DNA of 64,000 nt, taken from NCBI GenBank assembly GCA_021203205.1, contig JAJQBQ010000030.1, forward strand, positions 17,043 through 81,042, in the 5' to 3' direction. Shown piece after piece: positions 38,075 to 48,112 of this stretch; the first letter of the stretch is position 1; each line of letters begins with the position of its first letter. This DNA comes from Lachnospiraceae bacterium. Lineage in GTDB: Bacteria > Bacillota > Clostridia > Lachnospirales > Lachnospiraceae. The notes under the pieces are model-generated. The model searched no databases. It saw only the letters and a list, made by a program, of their open reading frames with translations, and was not told the origin of the DNA. The translations under genes were made by a program, and so were the position numbers.

Positions 38075-39334
38075 ATGAAGATCAATACAGTGAAAGGTAC
38101 TAACGACTACCTCCCCGAGGAGATGCGCCTGCGGGATTACCTGCAGGACGTGATTTTGAAAACCTACCAGTCCTGCGGCTTTGTGCGCATCAGTACGCCG
38201 ATTCTGGAGGACGCGGAGAATCTGGACAAGAGTGACGGCGGAGAAAACCTGAACCTTATTTTTAAGGTGTTAAAGCGGGGCGAAAAGCTGGAGAAGGCGC
38301 TGGCCGCAGGAGATGAGGCAGGGCTTGCCGACCTGGGGCTGCGCTACGATCTCACTCTGCCGCTTTCGCGCTACTACGCGAATAACCGCGCGAAGCTGCT
38401 GACCCCCTTCAAGTGTATTCAGATGGACCGCGTCTACCGCGCGGAGCGCCCACAGAAGGGCCGCCTGCGGGAATTCGTGCAGTGCGATATCGACATCATT
38501 GGCGATTCCTCTGTCTGCGCCGAGCTGCAGCTTATGACCACGACTGCCGAGGCGCTGCGCCGCATCGGCATGACGGATTTTAAGATGAAGGTGAACGACC
38601 GCAGAATCCTGAGGGCCGTGCTGCTGGCCTGCGGTTTCGCCGAGGAGACGCTGGACGGCGTCTGCATCGGGCTGGATAAGCTCGACAAAATCGGGTCGGA
38701 CGGCGTGGCGAAGGAGCTTGCCGAAAAAGAATATCCGGTGGAGGCGATTGAGAAGCTTGGGAATATCCTGAGCGACATGCCGGTTTCGATCGAGAGAGTG
38801 CGGGAAATTATTGAAGAAAACCAGACTTCGGAGGAAAATCAGGGACGTCAGGCTGCCGACAACCTGGAACATCTTCTCTCCATGATGCGTGAACTCTCCG
38901 GCGGACAGTACGATGTTGTCTTCGACCTCTCCCTGGTGCGCGGCCAGGGCTACTATACCGGCACCGTCTTCGAGGTGGAAAACAGCCGCTTTAAGGGCGC
39001 TATCGCCGGCGGCGGCCGCTACGACAACCTGATCGGCAAATTTCTCGGGGAAAACGTCCCCGCCGTGGGCTTCTCCATCGGCTTTGAGCGCATCTTCTCC
39101 ATCCTTATGGAAACCGGCGCCGAAATCCCCGACCGGAAACAGCGCGTCGCGGTTCTCTGCTGGGAGGATCAGTGCATGGATGCCATGAAACAGGCTGCCG
39201 CCCTCCGCGCGCAGTACGACACGGATGTCTTTGTAAAGCCCAAAAAAGTCGGCAAATTCATCGACCGCCTGAAAGCCCAGGGCTACGACGGCATCTGGCA
39301 GGTGGGGCAGTCGGAAGAGGTGAAGCAGATATAA
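38075..39334 (+). CDS. hisS: Histidyl-tRNA synthetase
   Basis: ATG 38075 (MKINTVKGTNDYLPEE) fits the HisRS N-terminus; an earlier ATG at 38048 adds nine unlikely residues. The 419-aa class II synthetase shows motif 1 region GTNDYLPEEMRLRDYLQDVI, motif 2 (YDLTLPLSRYYANN, then RVYRAERPQKGRLREFVQCD), the HisRS-specific LVRGQGYYTGTVFE, and motif 3 (PAVGFSIGFERI). The C-terminal domain (RVAVLCWEDQ through AQGYDGIWQVG) binds the anticodon. The usual R-G-L-D-Y-Y is RGQGYY here, as in some clostridial enzymes. The gene precedes the T-box leader and ileS, which have their own promoter. Confidence 0.93.
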   Translation: MKINTVKGTNDYLPEEMRLRDYLQDVILKTYQSCGFVRISTPILEDAENLDKSDGGENLNLIFKVLKRGEKLEKALAAGDEAGLADLGLRYDLTLPLSRYYANNRAKLLTPFKCIQMDRVYRAERPQKGRLREFVQCDIDIIGDSSVCAELQLMTTTAEALRRIGMTDFKMKVNDRRILRAVLLACGFAEETLDGVCIGLDKLDKIGSDGVAKELAEKEYPVEAIEKLGNILSDMPVSIERVREIIEENQTSEENQGRQAADNLEHLLSMMRELSGGQYDVVFDLSLVRGQGYYTGTVFEVENSRFKGAIAGGGRYDNLIGKFLGENVPAVGFSIGFERIFSILMETGAEIPDRKQRVAVLCWEDQCMDAMKQAAALRAQYDTDVFVKPKKVGKFIDRLKAQGYDGIWQVGQSEEVKQI

Positions 39335-39353
39335 TGTCAATGTGATTTCGTGC

Positions 39354-39382
39354 TTGACATAAAGTAAGAAATTCTTTATAAT
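39354..39382 (+). promoter_or_regulatory. Promoter of the T-box-ileS unit
   Basis: TTGACA (39354-39359) and TATAAT (39377-39382), both perfect, are 17 bases apart, just downstream of hisS. Confidence 0.85.
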
Positions 39383-39504
39383 CTCGGGGTGTTTATAAAG
39401 AAATGAAAGCCTGTCATATGTTCAATCATTCGTTCTGTGCAAAGAAGTTATCGCATTGCGCTGACTTCTGACTTATGGTTGTCCGCTTCACAGACTTTCA
39501 AAAT

Positions 39505-39849
39505 AAATGCTAAGATGGAGACAGTAAGGCGGCAGGAAAGCCACAGAGAGCCGGGGCAGGGTGTGAGCCCGGTGCGAGTAGGGCTGCGCTGAAAATCACT
39601 CCGGAGCAGCAAACCGAACGGACATATACGCATTTTTTCGGGATATCTTCTTTTCGAAAACGAGAAGAGGAATGCGAACAGTTCAAGTAGGCTTTGACGT
39701 CCTTTCCACGTTACAGGAAACGCATATACAGACGCGCCACGCGTCCGTATGTTGTAAACAGGTGGTATAGCGAGAGTTTTATACATTACTCTGCGTGTAT
39801 AGCGGTGTGTTGTATGGTCTCGTCCTGGTTGCAGGGCGGGGCCTTTTTT
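39505..39849 (+). promoter_or_regulatory. Ile T-box leader with terminator
   Basis: Stem I is recognisable from GATGGAGACAGTAAGGCGG, the distal CACAGAGAGCCGGGG loop, and GCTGAAAATCACTCCGGAGC, where ATC at 39595-39597 is the isoleucine specifier. The T-box element is AACAGGTGGTATAGCGAGAG (39757-39776). The terminator GGTCTCGTCCT pairs with AGGGCGGGGCC and ends in six T (39816-39849). Uncharged tRNA-Ile should favour the antiterminator and switch on ileS. The T-box has TATAGCG where most have TACCGCG. The first part of the leader (39390-39504) and 39850-39969 show no other gene. Confidence 0.92.
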
Positions 39850-39969
39850 GAACCTGTAAGCTATGAGAATCAGACAGACGGGTTTAGAAAACGATTGACA
39901 ATGTCGAGCTCCTGTTACAGGAAGCGTGAATGGCAGTATTTAAGAAACAATTGATGGACGGAGGTAACC

Positions 39970-42900
39970 ATGTATAAGAAGGTTTCGACCGATCTCAACT
40001 TTGTTGAGAGAGAGAAGAAGACGGAACAGTTCTGGCGGGAGAATGATATCTTTAAGAAGAGTATGAAAAACCGCGAGGGCAATGAGGTTTACACGTTTTA
40101 TGACGGGCCGCCGACGGCCAACGGCAAGCCGCACATCGGCCACGTGCTGACCCGCGTGATCAAGGATATGATCCCGCGCTACCAGACCATGAAGGGCAAG
40201 TATGTGCCGAGAAAGGCCGGCTGGGATACCCACGGTCTGCCGGTGGAGCTGGAAGTGGAGAAGCAGATCGGCATTAACGGCAAGGATCAGATTGAGGATT
40301 ACGGCATCGAGCCGTTTATCAAGAAGTGCCGCGAGTCCGTGTGGAAGTACAAGGGCATGTGGGAGGATTTCTCCGGTACCGTGGGCTTCTGGGCGGATAT
40401 GGAGCACCCCTACGTGACCTACGAGGATGATTATATCGAGTCCGAGTGGTGGGCCTTAAAGCAGATCTGGGACAGGGGCCTGCTGTACAAGGGCTTTAAG
40501 ATCGTGCCCTACTGCCCGCGCTGCGGGACGCCGCTGTCGGCGGCGGAGGTGTCGCTGGGCTATAAGCTGGTGAAGGAGCGCTCGGCTATCGCACGATTTA
40601 AAGTGAAGGGCGAGGACGCATATTTCCTGGCCTGGACCACCACGCCCTGGACGCTGCCCTCGAACCTGGCGCTCTGCGTAAATCCGAACGAGACTTACTG
40701 CAAGGTGAAGGCGGCGGACGGGTATACGTATTATATGGCGAAGGCACTGCTGGATACGGTGCTGGGAAAGCTGGCGAAGACGGACGAAGCGAAGAAGTCT
40801 GAAAAGAATGCGGCAGCGGACGAAGCCGTGACCGCAGAACGCGAGGCGGATGACCTGGGCGGAAAGGCTTACGTCATCCTGGAAGAATACAAGGGAAAAG
40901 ATCTGGAATATAAGGAGTACGAGCCCCTCTTCGACTGCGCGGCCGAGGCTGCCGCAAAGCAGGGTAAGAAGGCATTCTTCATCACCTGCGACACGTACGT
41001 CACCATGACCGACGGTACCGGCATCGTGCACATCGCCCCGGCTTTCGGTGAGGACGACGCGAATGTGGGCCGCCATTACGACCTGCCCTTCGTGCAGTTT
41101 GTCAACGGCAAGGGCGAGATGACTGCCGAGACGCCCTTCGCGGGCCTGTTCGTGAAGAAGGCGGACCCGGAGGTGATCAAATACCTGGCGGGCGAAGGCA
41201 AGCTGTTCGAGGCGCCGAAGTTCGAGCACGAATATCCTCACTGCTGGCGCTGTGACACGCCGCTGATCTATTACGCCAGAGAATCCTGGTATATCCGGGA
41301 GACGGCCGTGCGGGATGAGCTGATCGCGAACAATAATACCGTGAACTGGATTCCGGAGTCCATCGGTAAGGGCCGCTTCGGCAACTGGCTGGAGAACATT
41401 CAGGACTGGGCCATCTCCCGCAACCGCTACTGGGGCACGCCGTTAAATATCTGGGAGTGCGAGTGCGGCCACAAGGAGTGCATCGGAAGCAGAACCGAGC
41501 TTGCGGAGCGCAGCGGCGACCCGGAGGCGGCGAAGCTGGAGCTGCACCGCCCGTACGTGGACGGCGTGACCTTTACATGCCCGGAGTGCGGCGGTACCAT
41601 GCACCGGGTGCCGGAGGTCATCGACTGCTGGTTTGACTCGGGCGCCATGCCCTTTGCGCAGCACCATTATCCCTTTGAAAATAAAGAACTTTTCGAGCAG
41701 CAGTTTCCGGCTCAGTTCATCTCCGAGGCGGTGGACCAGACCCGCGGGTGGTTCCACTCGCTGATGGCGGAGTCCACGCTGCTGTTCCACCGGGCCCCCT
41801 ACGAAAACGTCATCGTGCTGGGCCACGTGCAGGACGAGAACGGTCAGAAGATGAGCAAGTCCAAGGGCAACGCTGTAGACCCGTTCGAGGCTCTGGCCAC
41901 CTACGGCGCGGACGCCATCCGCTGGTATTTCTACATTAACAGTGCGCCGTGGCTGCCGAACCGTTTCCACGGGAAGGCCGTGCAGGAAGGTCAGCGCAAG
42001 TTCATGGGCACCCTCTGGAACACCTACGCATTTTACGTGCTCTACGCCGAGATCGACGCCTTCGATCCGACACAGTACACGCTGGAATATGATAAATTAT
42101 CCGTCATGGACAAGTGGGTGCTCTCCCGCCTGAACACGACGGTGAAGGAAACAGATGACGATCTGGGGAACTACCGCATCCCGGAGGCCGCCAGAGCCCT
42201 GCAGGATTTTGTGGAGGACTTAAGCAACTGGTACGTGCGCCGCAGCCGCGACCGCTTCTGGGCGAACGGCATGCCGCAGGATAAGGTAAACGCTTACCTG
42301 ACCCTGTACACGGCTCTGGAGACCATCTGCAAGGCCGCCGCGCCCATGATCCCCTTCATGACGGAGGAAATCTACCAGAACATCGTGGTGGGCGTGGATA
42401 AGGACGCGCCGGAGAGCATTCACCTGTGCGATTTCCCGGCGTGCGACGAAGCCATGGTGGATCCGGCCCTGGAGGATTCCATGGCAAAGGTGCTCACCGC
42501 CGTAGTGGCCGGCCGTGCCGCCCGCAACACCGCGAACATCAAGAACCGCCAGCCCATCGGCAAGGCCTACATCCGCGCCGACTGGACGTTGGACGAATAC
42601 TTCACGGAGATCATCCGCGAGGAATTAAATATCAAGGAAATCGAGTACGTGACGGATGTGCGGGCCTTTACCAGCTACACCTTCAAGCCGCAGTTAAAGA
42701 CCGTGGGTCCGAAGTACGGCAAGCTGGTGGGTAAGATCCGCCAGGCGCTGGGCGCCCTTGACGGCAACGCCGCCATGGACACCCTTACCGCAGAGGGGTG
42801 CCTCGCCTTCGACTTTGACGGCCAGGAGGTAAAACTGGCGGAGGAGGATCTCCTCATTGAGACCGCTCAGTCCGAGGGCTTTGTGGCGGAGTCGAACCAG

Positions 42901-43200
42901 AATGTCACCTTTGTGGTGGACACTCACCTGACACCGGAACTCATCGAGGAGGGATTCGTGCGCGAGCTCATCAGCAAGGTGCAGACCATGCGCAAGGAGG
43001 CCGATTTTGAAGTGATGGATCACATCGTCCTCTCGGTCACCGGAAACGACAGGATTCTGGAAATTGTGACAAAAAATGAGGCCGAAATCAAAAAAGAAGT
43101 GTTAGCAATTGACATTGTAACCGATGAAAATGTGGGATATAATAAACACTGGGTTCTTAACGGAGAAGAAGTGGAACTCGGAGTGAAGGTTCAGAAGTAA
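39970..43200 (+). CDS. ileS: Isoleucyl-tRNA synthetase (type 2-like)
   Basis: The 1,076-aa class I synthetase has the HIGH motif at residues 55-58 (GKPHIGHVL) and KMSKS at 627-631. The editing domain lies between, with AWTTTPWTLPSNLAL. Zinc-type Cys clusters are visible (CPRCGTPLS and ECGHKECIG with CPECGG). The length and the C-terminal region, which lacks the terminal zinc ribbon of ordinary bacterial IleRS, point to the eukaryote-like IleS2 type. That type is often little affected by mupirocin; this is inference from family knowledge. GGACGGAGG precedes the start. Expression is controlled by the Ile T-box upstream. glgP follows after 36 bp. Confidence 0.95.
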   Translation: MYKKVSTDLNFVEREKKTEQFWRENDIFKKSMKNREGNEVYTFYDGPPTANGKPHIGHVLTRVIKDMIPRYQTMKGKYVPRKAGWDTHGLPVELEVEKQIGINGKDQIEDYGIEPFIKKCRESVWKYKGMWEDFSGTVGFWADMEHPYVTYEDDYIESEWWALKQIWDRGLLYKGFKIVPYCPRCGTPLSAAEVSLGYKLVKERSAIARFKVKGEDAYFLAWTTTPWTLPSNLALCVNPNETYCKVKAADGYTYYMAKALLDTVLGKLAKTDEAKKSEKNAAADEAVTAEREADDLGGKAYVILEEYKGKDLEYKEYEPLFDCAAEAAAKQGKKAFFITCDTYVTMTDGTGIVHIAPAFGEDDANVGRHYDLPFVQFVNGKGEMTAETPFAGLFVKKADPEVIKYLAGEGKLFEAPKFEHEYPHCWRCDTPLIYYARESWYIRETAVRDELIANNNTVNWIPESIGKGRFGNWLENIQDWAISRNRYWGTPLNIWECECGHKECIGSRTELAERSGDPEAAKLELHRPYVDGVTFTCPECGGTMHRVPEVIDCWFDSGAMPFAQHHYPFENKELFEQQFPAQFISEAVDQTRGWFHSLMAESTLLFHRAPYENVIVLGHVQDENGQKMSKSKGNAVDPFEALATYGADAIRWYFYINSAPWLPNRFHGKAVQEGQRKFMGTLWNTYAFYVLYAEIDAFDPTQYTLEYDKLSVMDKWVLSRLNTTVKETDDDLGNYRIPEAARALQDFVEDLSNWYVRRSRDRFWANGMPQDKVNAYLTLYTALETICKAAAPMIPFMTEEIYQNIVVGVDKDAPESIHLCDFPACDEAMVDPALEDSMAKVLTAVVAGRAARNTANIKNRQPIGKAYIRADWTLDEYFTEIIREELNIKEIEYVTDVRAFTSYTFKPQLKTVGPKYGKLVGKIRQALGALDGNAAMDTLTAEGCLAFDFDGQEVKLAEEDLLIETAQSEGFVAESNQNVTFVVDTHLTPELIEEGFVRELISKVQTMRKEADFEVMDHIVLSVTGNDRILEIVTKNEAEIKKEVLAIDIVTDENVGYNKHWVLNGEEVELGVKVQK

Positions 43201-43236
43201 ATAAAATGACATGATATGTATGTCAGGAGGTAAGGA

Positions 43237-45840
43237 ATGACGAAGGAACAGGAGATCACGAAGGAGCGTTTTAAGCGCGATGTGGAAGACAACATCCGCA
43301 TGCTCTACCGCAAGAATCTTGCTGAGGCGGATGAGCGCCAGCTCTACAACGGCGTCGCCTACGCGGTGAAGAACCTCGTGATCGATCAGTGGATTGAGAC
43401 ACAGAAAGTATATGACACGGAAGACCCGAAGACGGTCTACTACATGTCCATGGAGTTTCTGATCGGCCGCGCGCTGGGAAATAACATCATCAACCTCTCC
43501 GCCAGAGAGGAGATCAAGGCAGCGATCGACGAGCTGGGGCTTAACTTAAACGCCTTGGAAGACAGGGAGCCGGATCCGGCGTTGGGCAACGGCGGTCTTG
43601 GCCGTTTGGCAGCATGTTTCCTGGATTCACTGGCTACGCTGGGCTATCCGGCCTACGGCTGTGGCATCCGCTACAAGTACGGCATGTTCGAGCAGAAGAT
43701 CGAGGACGGCTACCAGAAGGAAGTGCCGGACAACTGGCTCAAACACAACTATCCGTTTGAGATCCGACGTGATGAGTACGCCTGCGAGGTTCGCTTCGGC
43801 GGCTATGTGCGCGTCGAGAAGGACGTAAACGGCAGAGACCACTATGTGCAGGAGGGTTACCGCGCAGTTCGCGCCGTGCCTTACGACATGCCGGTGGTAG
43901 GTTACAATAATAATGTAGTAAACACGCTGCGCATCTGGGATGCGGAGCCGACCCAGCATTTCAACATGGACCGTTTCGACCGCGGCGAGTATGAGAAGGC
44001 CTTCGAGGAAGAGCGCCTGGCCCGCACCATCGTGGAGGTTCTTTACCCGAACGATAACCACTATGCCGGCAAAGAGCTGCGCTTAAAGCAGCAGTACTTC
44101 TTTGTTTCCGCCAGCATCCAGACGGCCATCCGGAAGTTTTTAAGAAAGCATGACGATGTCCGTAAGCTGCCGGAGAAGGTGGTATTCCAGATGAACGACA
44201 CCCACCCGACACTGACTGTAGCCGAGTTGATGCGCATCCTCATGGATGAGTATTATCTGGAGTGGGATGAGGCCTGGGATGTGGTGACGCACTGCTGTGC
44301 TTACACGAACCATACCATCATGTCCGAGGCACTGGAGAAGTGGCCCATCGACCTGTTCTCCCGCCTGCTGCCCCGCTGCTACGAGATCATCGAGGAGATC
44401 AACCGCCGTTTCCTGGTTCAGGTTCAGGCAAAGTACCCGGGCAATGTGGAGAAGATCCGCAAGATGGCCATCGTCTACGACGGACAGGTGAAGATGGCAA
44501 ATCTTGCCATCGTGGCCGGCTTCTCCGTGAACGGCGTAGCGCGCCTGCACACCGAGATCCTGGAAAAGCAGGAACTCCGCGACTTCTACGAGATGTTCCC
44601 GGAGAAGTTCAACAACAAGACCAACGGCATTACCCAGCGCCGTTTCCTGCTGCACGGCAACCCGTTGCTGGCTCAGTGGGTCACCGACAAGGTGGGCGAC
44701 GGCTGGATCACCAACCTGCCGGTCATCAAAGGCATCGAAAAATATGCCGACGACCCGACAGCGCAGAAGGAGTTCATGGACATCAAGTACCAGAACAAGG
44801 TCCGTCTGGCAAAATATATTAAGGAACACAACGGCATCGATGTGGATCCTCACTCCATCTTTGACGTTCAGGTAAAGCGCCTGCACGAGTACAAGAGACA
44901 GCTCTTAAACATCCTGCATGTGATCTACCTGTACAACAAGATCAAGGATCACCCGGAGATGGATTTCTATCCCCGCACCTTTATCTTCGGTGCGAAGGCG
45001 GCCGCGGGCTACCGCATCGCGAAGCTCACCATCAAGCTGATCAACAGCGTGGCGGATGTTGTAAACAATGACCCGGCCATCGGCGGCAAGATCAAGGTGG
45101 TGTTCATCGAGAACTACCGCGTATCCAATGCGGAGATCATCTTCGCGGCGGCGGATGTTTCCGAGCAGATTTCTACGGCTTCCAAGGAAGCTTCCGGTAC
45201 TGGCAACATGAAGTTCATGCTGAACGGTGCGCTGACGCTGGGCACCATGGACGGCGCCACTGTGGAGATGGTGGAGGAGATGGGCATCGAGAACGCCTTC
45301 ATCTTCGGCATGAGCTCCGACGAGGTCATCCGCTACGAGAACCAGGGCGGCTACTACCCGATGGAGATCTACAACAACGACTGGGAGATCCGCCGTGTGC
45401 TGAACCAGCTCATCGACGGCACCTATTGCCACGAGAACCACGAGCTGTTCCGCCCGCTGTACAACAGCCTGCTGAACACCATCGACACCCAGAAGGCGGA
45501 TACGTACTTCATCCTGAAGGATTTCCGCTCCTACGCGGAGGCACAGACCCGCGTCGAGGCGGCTTACCGCAACCGTGCCGGCTGGGCGAGGAGTGCTATC
45601 ATCAACGTGGCGAACGTGGGCAAGTTCTCCTCCGACCGTACCATCGAAGAGTACGTGAAGGACATCTGGCATCTGGATCGTGTGACGGTCACCATGCCGG
45701 AGAAGGAAGTGGCGGAAGAGCCGGAACAGAGCGCTAAAACCGCTGCGGCGGCGGAGGACGCTGAGGCAATCCGCCGTATTGAAGAGGCGGCGGCCGCGGA
45801 AGAGAAGCTCGAGGAGATCCGCAGAATTCTGGGGAAGTGA
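43237..45840 (+). CDS. glgP: Glycogen phosphorylase
   Basis: The 867-aa protein releases glucose-1-phosphate from glycogen or other alpha-1,4-glucans. The pyridoxal phosphate lysine lies in ASGTGNMKFMLNGALTLGT, near residue 659. Other family blocks are YYMSMEFLIGRALGNN, EPDPALGNGGLGRLAACFLDS, RIWDAEP, QMNDTHPTL and NGITQRRFL. The last 45 residues are an Ala/Glu-rich tail (AEEPEQSAKTAAAAED and on) not needed by the family and likely disordered or coiled. AGGAGG lies before the start. Phosphoglucomutase at 51258 would use its product. Confidence 0.96.
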   Translation: MTKEQEITKERFKRDVEDNIRMLYRKNLAEADERQLYNGVAYAVKNLVIDQWIETQKVYDTEDPKTVYYMSMEFLIGRALGNNIINLSAREEIKAAIDELGLNLNALEDREPDPALGNGGLGRLAACFLDSLATLGYPAYGCGIRYKYGMFEQKIEDGYQKEVPDNWLKHNYPFEIRRDEYACEVRFGGYVRVEKDVNGRDHYVQEGYRAVRAVPYDMPVVGYNNNVVNTLRIWDAEPTQHFNMDRFDRGEYEKAFEEERLARTIVEVLYPNDNHYAGKELRLKQQYFFVSASIQTAIRKFLRKHDDVRKLPEKVVFQMNDTHPTLTVAELMRILMDEYYLEWDEAWDVVTHCCAYTNHTIMSEALEKWPIDLFSRLLPRCYEIIEEINRRFLVQVQAKYPGNVEKIRKMAIVYDGQVKMANLAIVAGFSVNGVARLHTEILEKQELRDFYEMFPEKFNNKTNGITQRRFLLHGNPLLAQWVTDKVGDGWITNLPVIKGIEKYADDPTAQKEFMDIKYQNKVRLAKYIKEHNGIDVDPHSIFDVQVKRLHEYKRQLLNILHVIYLYNKIKDHPEMDFYPRTFIFGAKAAAGYRIAKLTIKLINSVADVVNNDPAIGGKIKVVFIENYRVSNAEIIFAAADVSEQISTASKEASGTGNMKFMLNGALTLGTMDGATVEMVEEMGIENAFIFGMSSDEVIRYENQGGYYPMEIYNNDWEIRRVLNQLIDGTYCHENHELFRPLYNSLLNTIDTQKADTYFILKDFRSYAEAQTRVEAAYRNRAGWARSAIINVANVGKFSSDRTIEEYVKDIWHLDRVTVTMPEKEVAEEPEQSAKTAAAAEDAEAIRRIEEAAAAEEKLEEIRRILGK

Positions 45841-45847
45841 AATAAAT

Positions 45848-45912
45848 GCTTCGCATTGATTTCTCAAGAGAACGCTTCGCGTTGACTTCGGTAAGCGCTT
45901 TGCGCTGACTTT
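45848..45912 (+). repeat. Three copies of a 16-bp motif after glgP
   Basis: GCTTCGCATTGATTTC (45848), GCTTCGCGTTGACTTC (45874) and GCTTTGCGCTGACTTT (45897) follow each other at steps of 26 and 23 bp. Related pieces occur before hisS, in the ileS leader (39453) and near 57265. The rest of 45913-46248 holds only the terminator below. Confidence 0.7.
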
Positions 45913-46056
45913 AGAAGTTCGAGCAAAGGCGCGAATTTCTGAAGAAAAAACAAGGCGTTTTCTTCCCGGGATAACTTCAGGATTCCGGGAGCAGATGTTA
46001 CTGCTTCACATTAACTTCTGAAACACGGAGGAATCTGAAAACAGATATAATTATAT

Positions 46057-46102
46057 ACGACCGGGCATGAAAGAAGGTATTTCTTTGATGCCCGGTCGTT
46101 TT
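46057..46102. terminator. Rho-independent terminator between glgP and cca
   Basis: ACGACCGGGCAT (46057-46068) pairs with ATGCCCGGTCGT (46088-46099), continued inside by AAAGAA/TTCTTT. T residues follow. It lies between convergent genes. Confidence 0.85.
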
Positions 46103-46248
46103 GCTGTGTATAGAGGGGGATTGTTCATACTGCTGATTACATGAGCAGTCGCGAATATGATCTCATGGATTGCCGCCCGTAACAAAATTACAGGAGTTGG
46201 GATGCACAGGGGAGTTGACGCTTTCTGTTGGTGGGGATGGTACCTGTG

Positions 46249-47781
46249 TCATATAGATTTATTCCTGACCAGCGAAAGCAGCGACTCCCGTTCATTTGCC
46301 TCAGGGTTTTCAATCACATAGTCCAGCAGTCGGTTCAGTGTCTGCCCCAGCCCCGGTCCTGCCGGAATGCCGGTTTCCATGAGATCCCGTCCGCTCACGG
46401 CGAGGTCTTTTATGGTTAAACACGCGTTTGCAGCCACGACCTGCTCAAAGAGCGCCCGGAGCGCAGACACGTATGCGAGACCTTTTTCGGCGTACGGGGC
46501 TGCCTTGCCGGCGGCATCGGCGGCCTTCAGCGCCAGAAAATACGGGTATAAATCCCGACCGATTTTTGCAACGCTTTTTCGCACGGACTTCAGGTTTTCC
46601 GCAGGCATATCGCTGTGCACGGCAATCAGTTGCGTTACCAGGCGGATGGTCTGATTGTCAAACTTCAGATCCCGCAGGATGCGTTCCGCCATTTCGGCGC
46701 CGACGCGGGCGTGATCGTAGAAATGGTCAACGCCTTCCGCATCCGTCGTGCGCGTGACCGGCTTTCCCACATCGTGCAGGAGCGCGGCCCAGCGGAGGAT
46801 GCGGAGGGAGATCCCGTCAGACAACCCATCGGATGAACTGTTCGAAATGCCGGCGGAACTGTTTCCGGACGCAACGTTTGCCGCACCGCCGGAATCAGTC
46901 GGGACATTTGACACGTCGGAAGAACAGATTCCGAAGGTGGAAGGTGAAGAACGGCGGGAGCCGATTGCGCCCACCACTATGAGCGTGTGCTCCCCCACGT
47001 TGGTAAAGTGGTGCGGGTTATTCTGCGGTGTCGCCATCATCTCATCAAACTCCGGAAGCACCTCTTTCGTCACGCCGAGCTCCCACGCGTCCCGAAGCCG
47101 CTCCGGGTGGTCGGAGGTTAAGAGCAGATCCAGCTCCGTGCGGATGCGCTCGCGGCTGATTTTTTTCAAGGTTCCGGCAAGCTCCGCAATCGCCAGACGT
47201 GTATCCGGAGCGATGGAAAAATCCAGCTTGGCCGAGAAACGCAGCGCCCGCAGAATGCGCAGCGCGTCCTCACCGAAACGCTCACGCGGCTCGCCGACGC
47301 ACCGGATGACTTCCTTTTTCAGGTCATCCTGTCCGCCGAACAGGTCAATGATGCCGACGGACGGACTGTAAGCCATCGCGTTGACAGTAAAATCCCGTCG
47401 TTTTAAATCCTCCTCGAGAGAGGAGGTAAACTCCACGTGATCCGGATGTCTTCCGTCGCCGTATTCTCCGTCCACCCGGTAGGTGGTCACCTCGAACCCC
47501 TCGCGGTGGATCATGACGGTGACTGTGCCGTGTTTCAGGCCGGTGTCCACGGTGTGTCGAAACAGCTGTTTCACTTCTTCCGGTTTCGCGGACGTGGTGA
47601 TATCCCAGTCCTTCGGTGGGCGCCCCAGCACCATATCGCGGACACAGCCGCCCACGAGGAAAGCCTCAAAACCGGCCTGCTCCAGCGTCTCGATTACTTT
47701 TTTGGCGCCGGACGGGATGGAAAAAGATGCCGGTTCATGAGATTGGGTCAGCGGGAATGCGTGGTTTCTATTGTCATTCAT
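46249..47781 (-). CDS. cca: CCA-adding tRNA nucleotidyltransferase with HD domain
   Basis: The start at 47781 (MNDNRNHAFPL) has AAGGAG 10 bases upstream; the frame extends to 47832 without such a site. The 510-aa protein has the class II nucleotidyltransferase head: FLVGGCVRDMVLGRPPKDWD (catalytic Asp pair in DWDITT), RRDFTVNAMAY and the RRD-type template (EDALRILRALRF, then SRERIRTEL). An HD phosphohydrolase-like domain follows (LLHDVGKP, YDHARVGAEMAE). It adds or repairs the 3' CCA of tRNAs. Between the two, about residues 272-322, lies a Ser/Asn/Gly-rich insertion that is not part of the family and looks disordered. Confidence 0.92.
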   Translation of the reverse strand: MNDNRNHAFPLTQSHEPASFSIPSGAKKVIETLEQAGFEAFLVGGCVRDMVLGRPPKDWDITTSAKPEEVKQLFRHTVDTGLKHGTVTVMIHREGFEVTTYRVDGEYGDGRHPDHVEFTSSLEEDLKRRDFTVNAMAYSPSVGIIDLFGGQDDLKKEVIRCVGEPRERFGEDALRILRALRFSAKLDFSIAPDTRLAIAELAGTLKKISRERIRTELDLLLTSDHPERLRDAWELGVTKEVLPEFDEMMATPQNNPHHFTNVGEHTLIVVGAIGSRRSSPSTFGICSSDVSNVPTDSGGAANVASGNSSAGISNSSSDGLSDGISLRILRWAALLHDVGKPVTRTTDAEGVDHFYDHARVGAEMAERILRDLKFDNQTIRLVTQLIAVHSDMPAENLKSVRKSVAKIGRDLYPYFLALKAADAAGKAAPYAEKGLAYVSALRALFEQVVAANACLTIKDLAVSGRDLMETGIPAGPGLGQTLNRLLDYVIENPEANERESLLSLVRNKSI

Positions 47782-47974
47782 GTCTGTTTTACTCCTTATG
47801 TAGTCGCCGCACAATAAAACATAGTCTAGCACAAAACCGGGGAAATTACACGGGTTTTGCCGGATATCTTACCGGAAAAAGTCAGACTATTCAATTAATT
47901 TAACGTTTTTGACATGTTTCATGTCATTTTTGAACAAGTTCGTGTCATTTTTGTGCATTTTCGAGGAGTAACGC

Positions 47975-48112
47975 ATGGCAGAATGTAACATCCCAAGCAA
48001 AAAAATAAGCTTGACAAACCGGATGATGAGCGGTACTCTCGTCAAAACACCGGCGAGGGACTGTGAGATAGATTTTTCGCAAATTTATCGTCGAATCAGG
48101 CATTTGTATTAA
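47975..48112 (+). CDS. Possible 45-aa small protein
   Basis: ATG 47975 is preceded by GAGGAG at a 6-base spacing, and the frame runs 45 codons (starts MAECNIPSKKISLTNR, ends IYRRIRHLY) to TAA. Upstream, TGACAT-GTTTC-ATGTCA (47910-47926) and two GTCATTTTTG repeats (47923, 47944) could be regulatory. No homolog is recognised. A promoter candidate lies inside the frame, so this could equally be leader sequence for the Uma2 genes. Confidence 0.3.
   Translation: MAECNIPSKKISLTNRMMSGTLVKTPARDCEIDFSQIYRRIRHLY
48010..48038 (+). promoter_or_regulatory. Promoter candidate for the Uma2 pair
   Basis: TTGACA (48010-48015) and TACTCT (48033-48038) are 17 bases apart. The -10 is weak. The rest up to 48228 has no gene. 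Confidence 0.4.
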
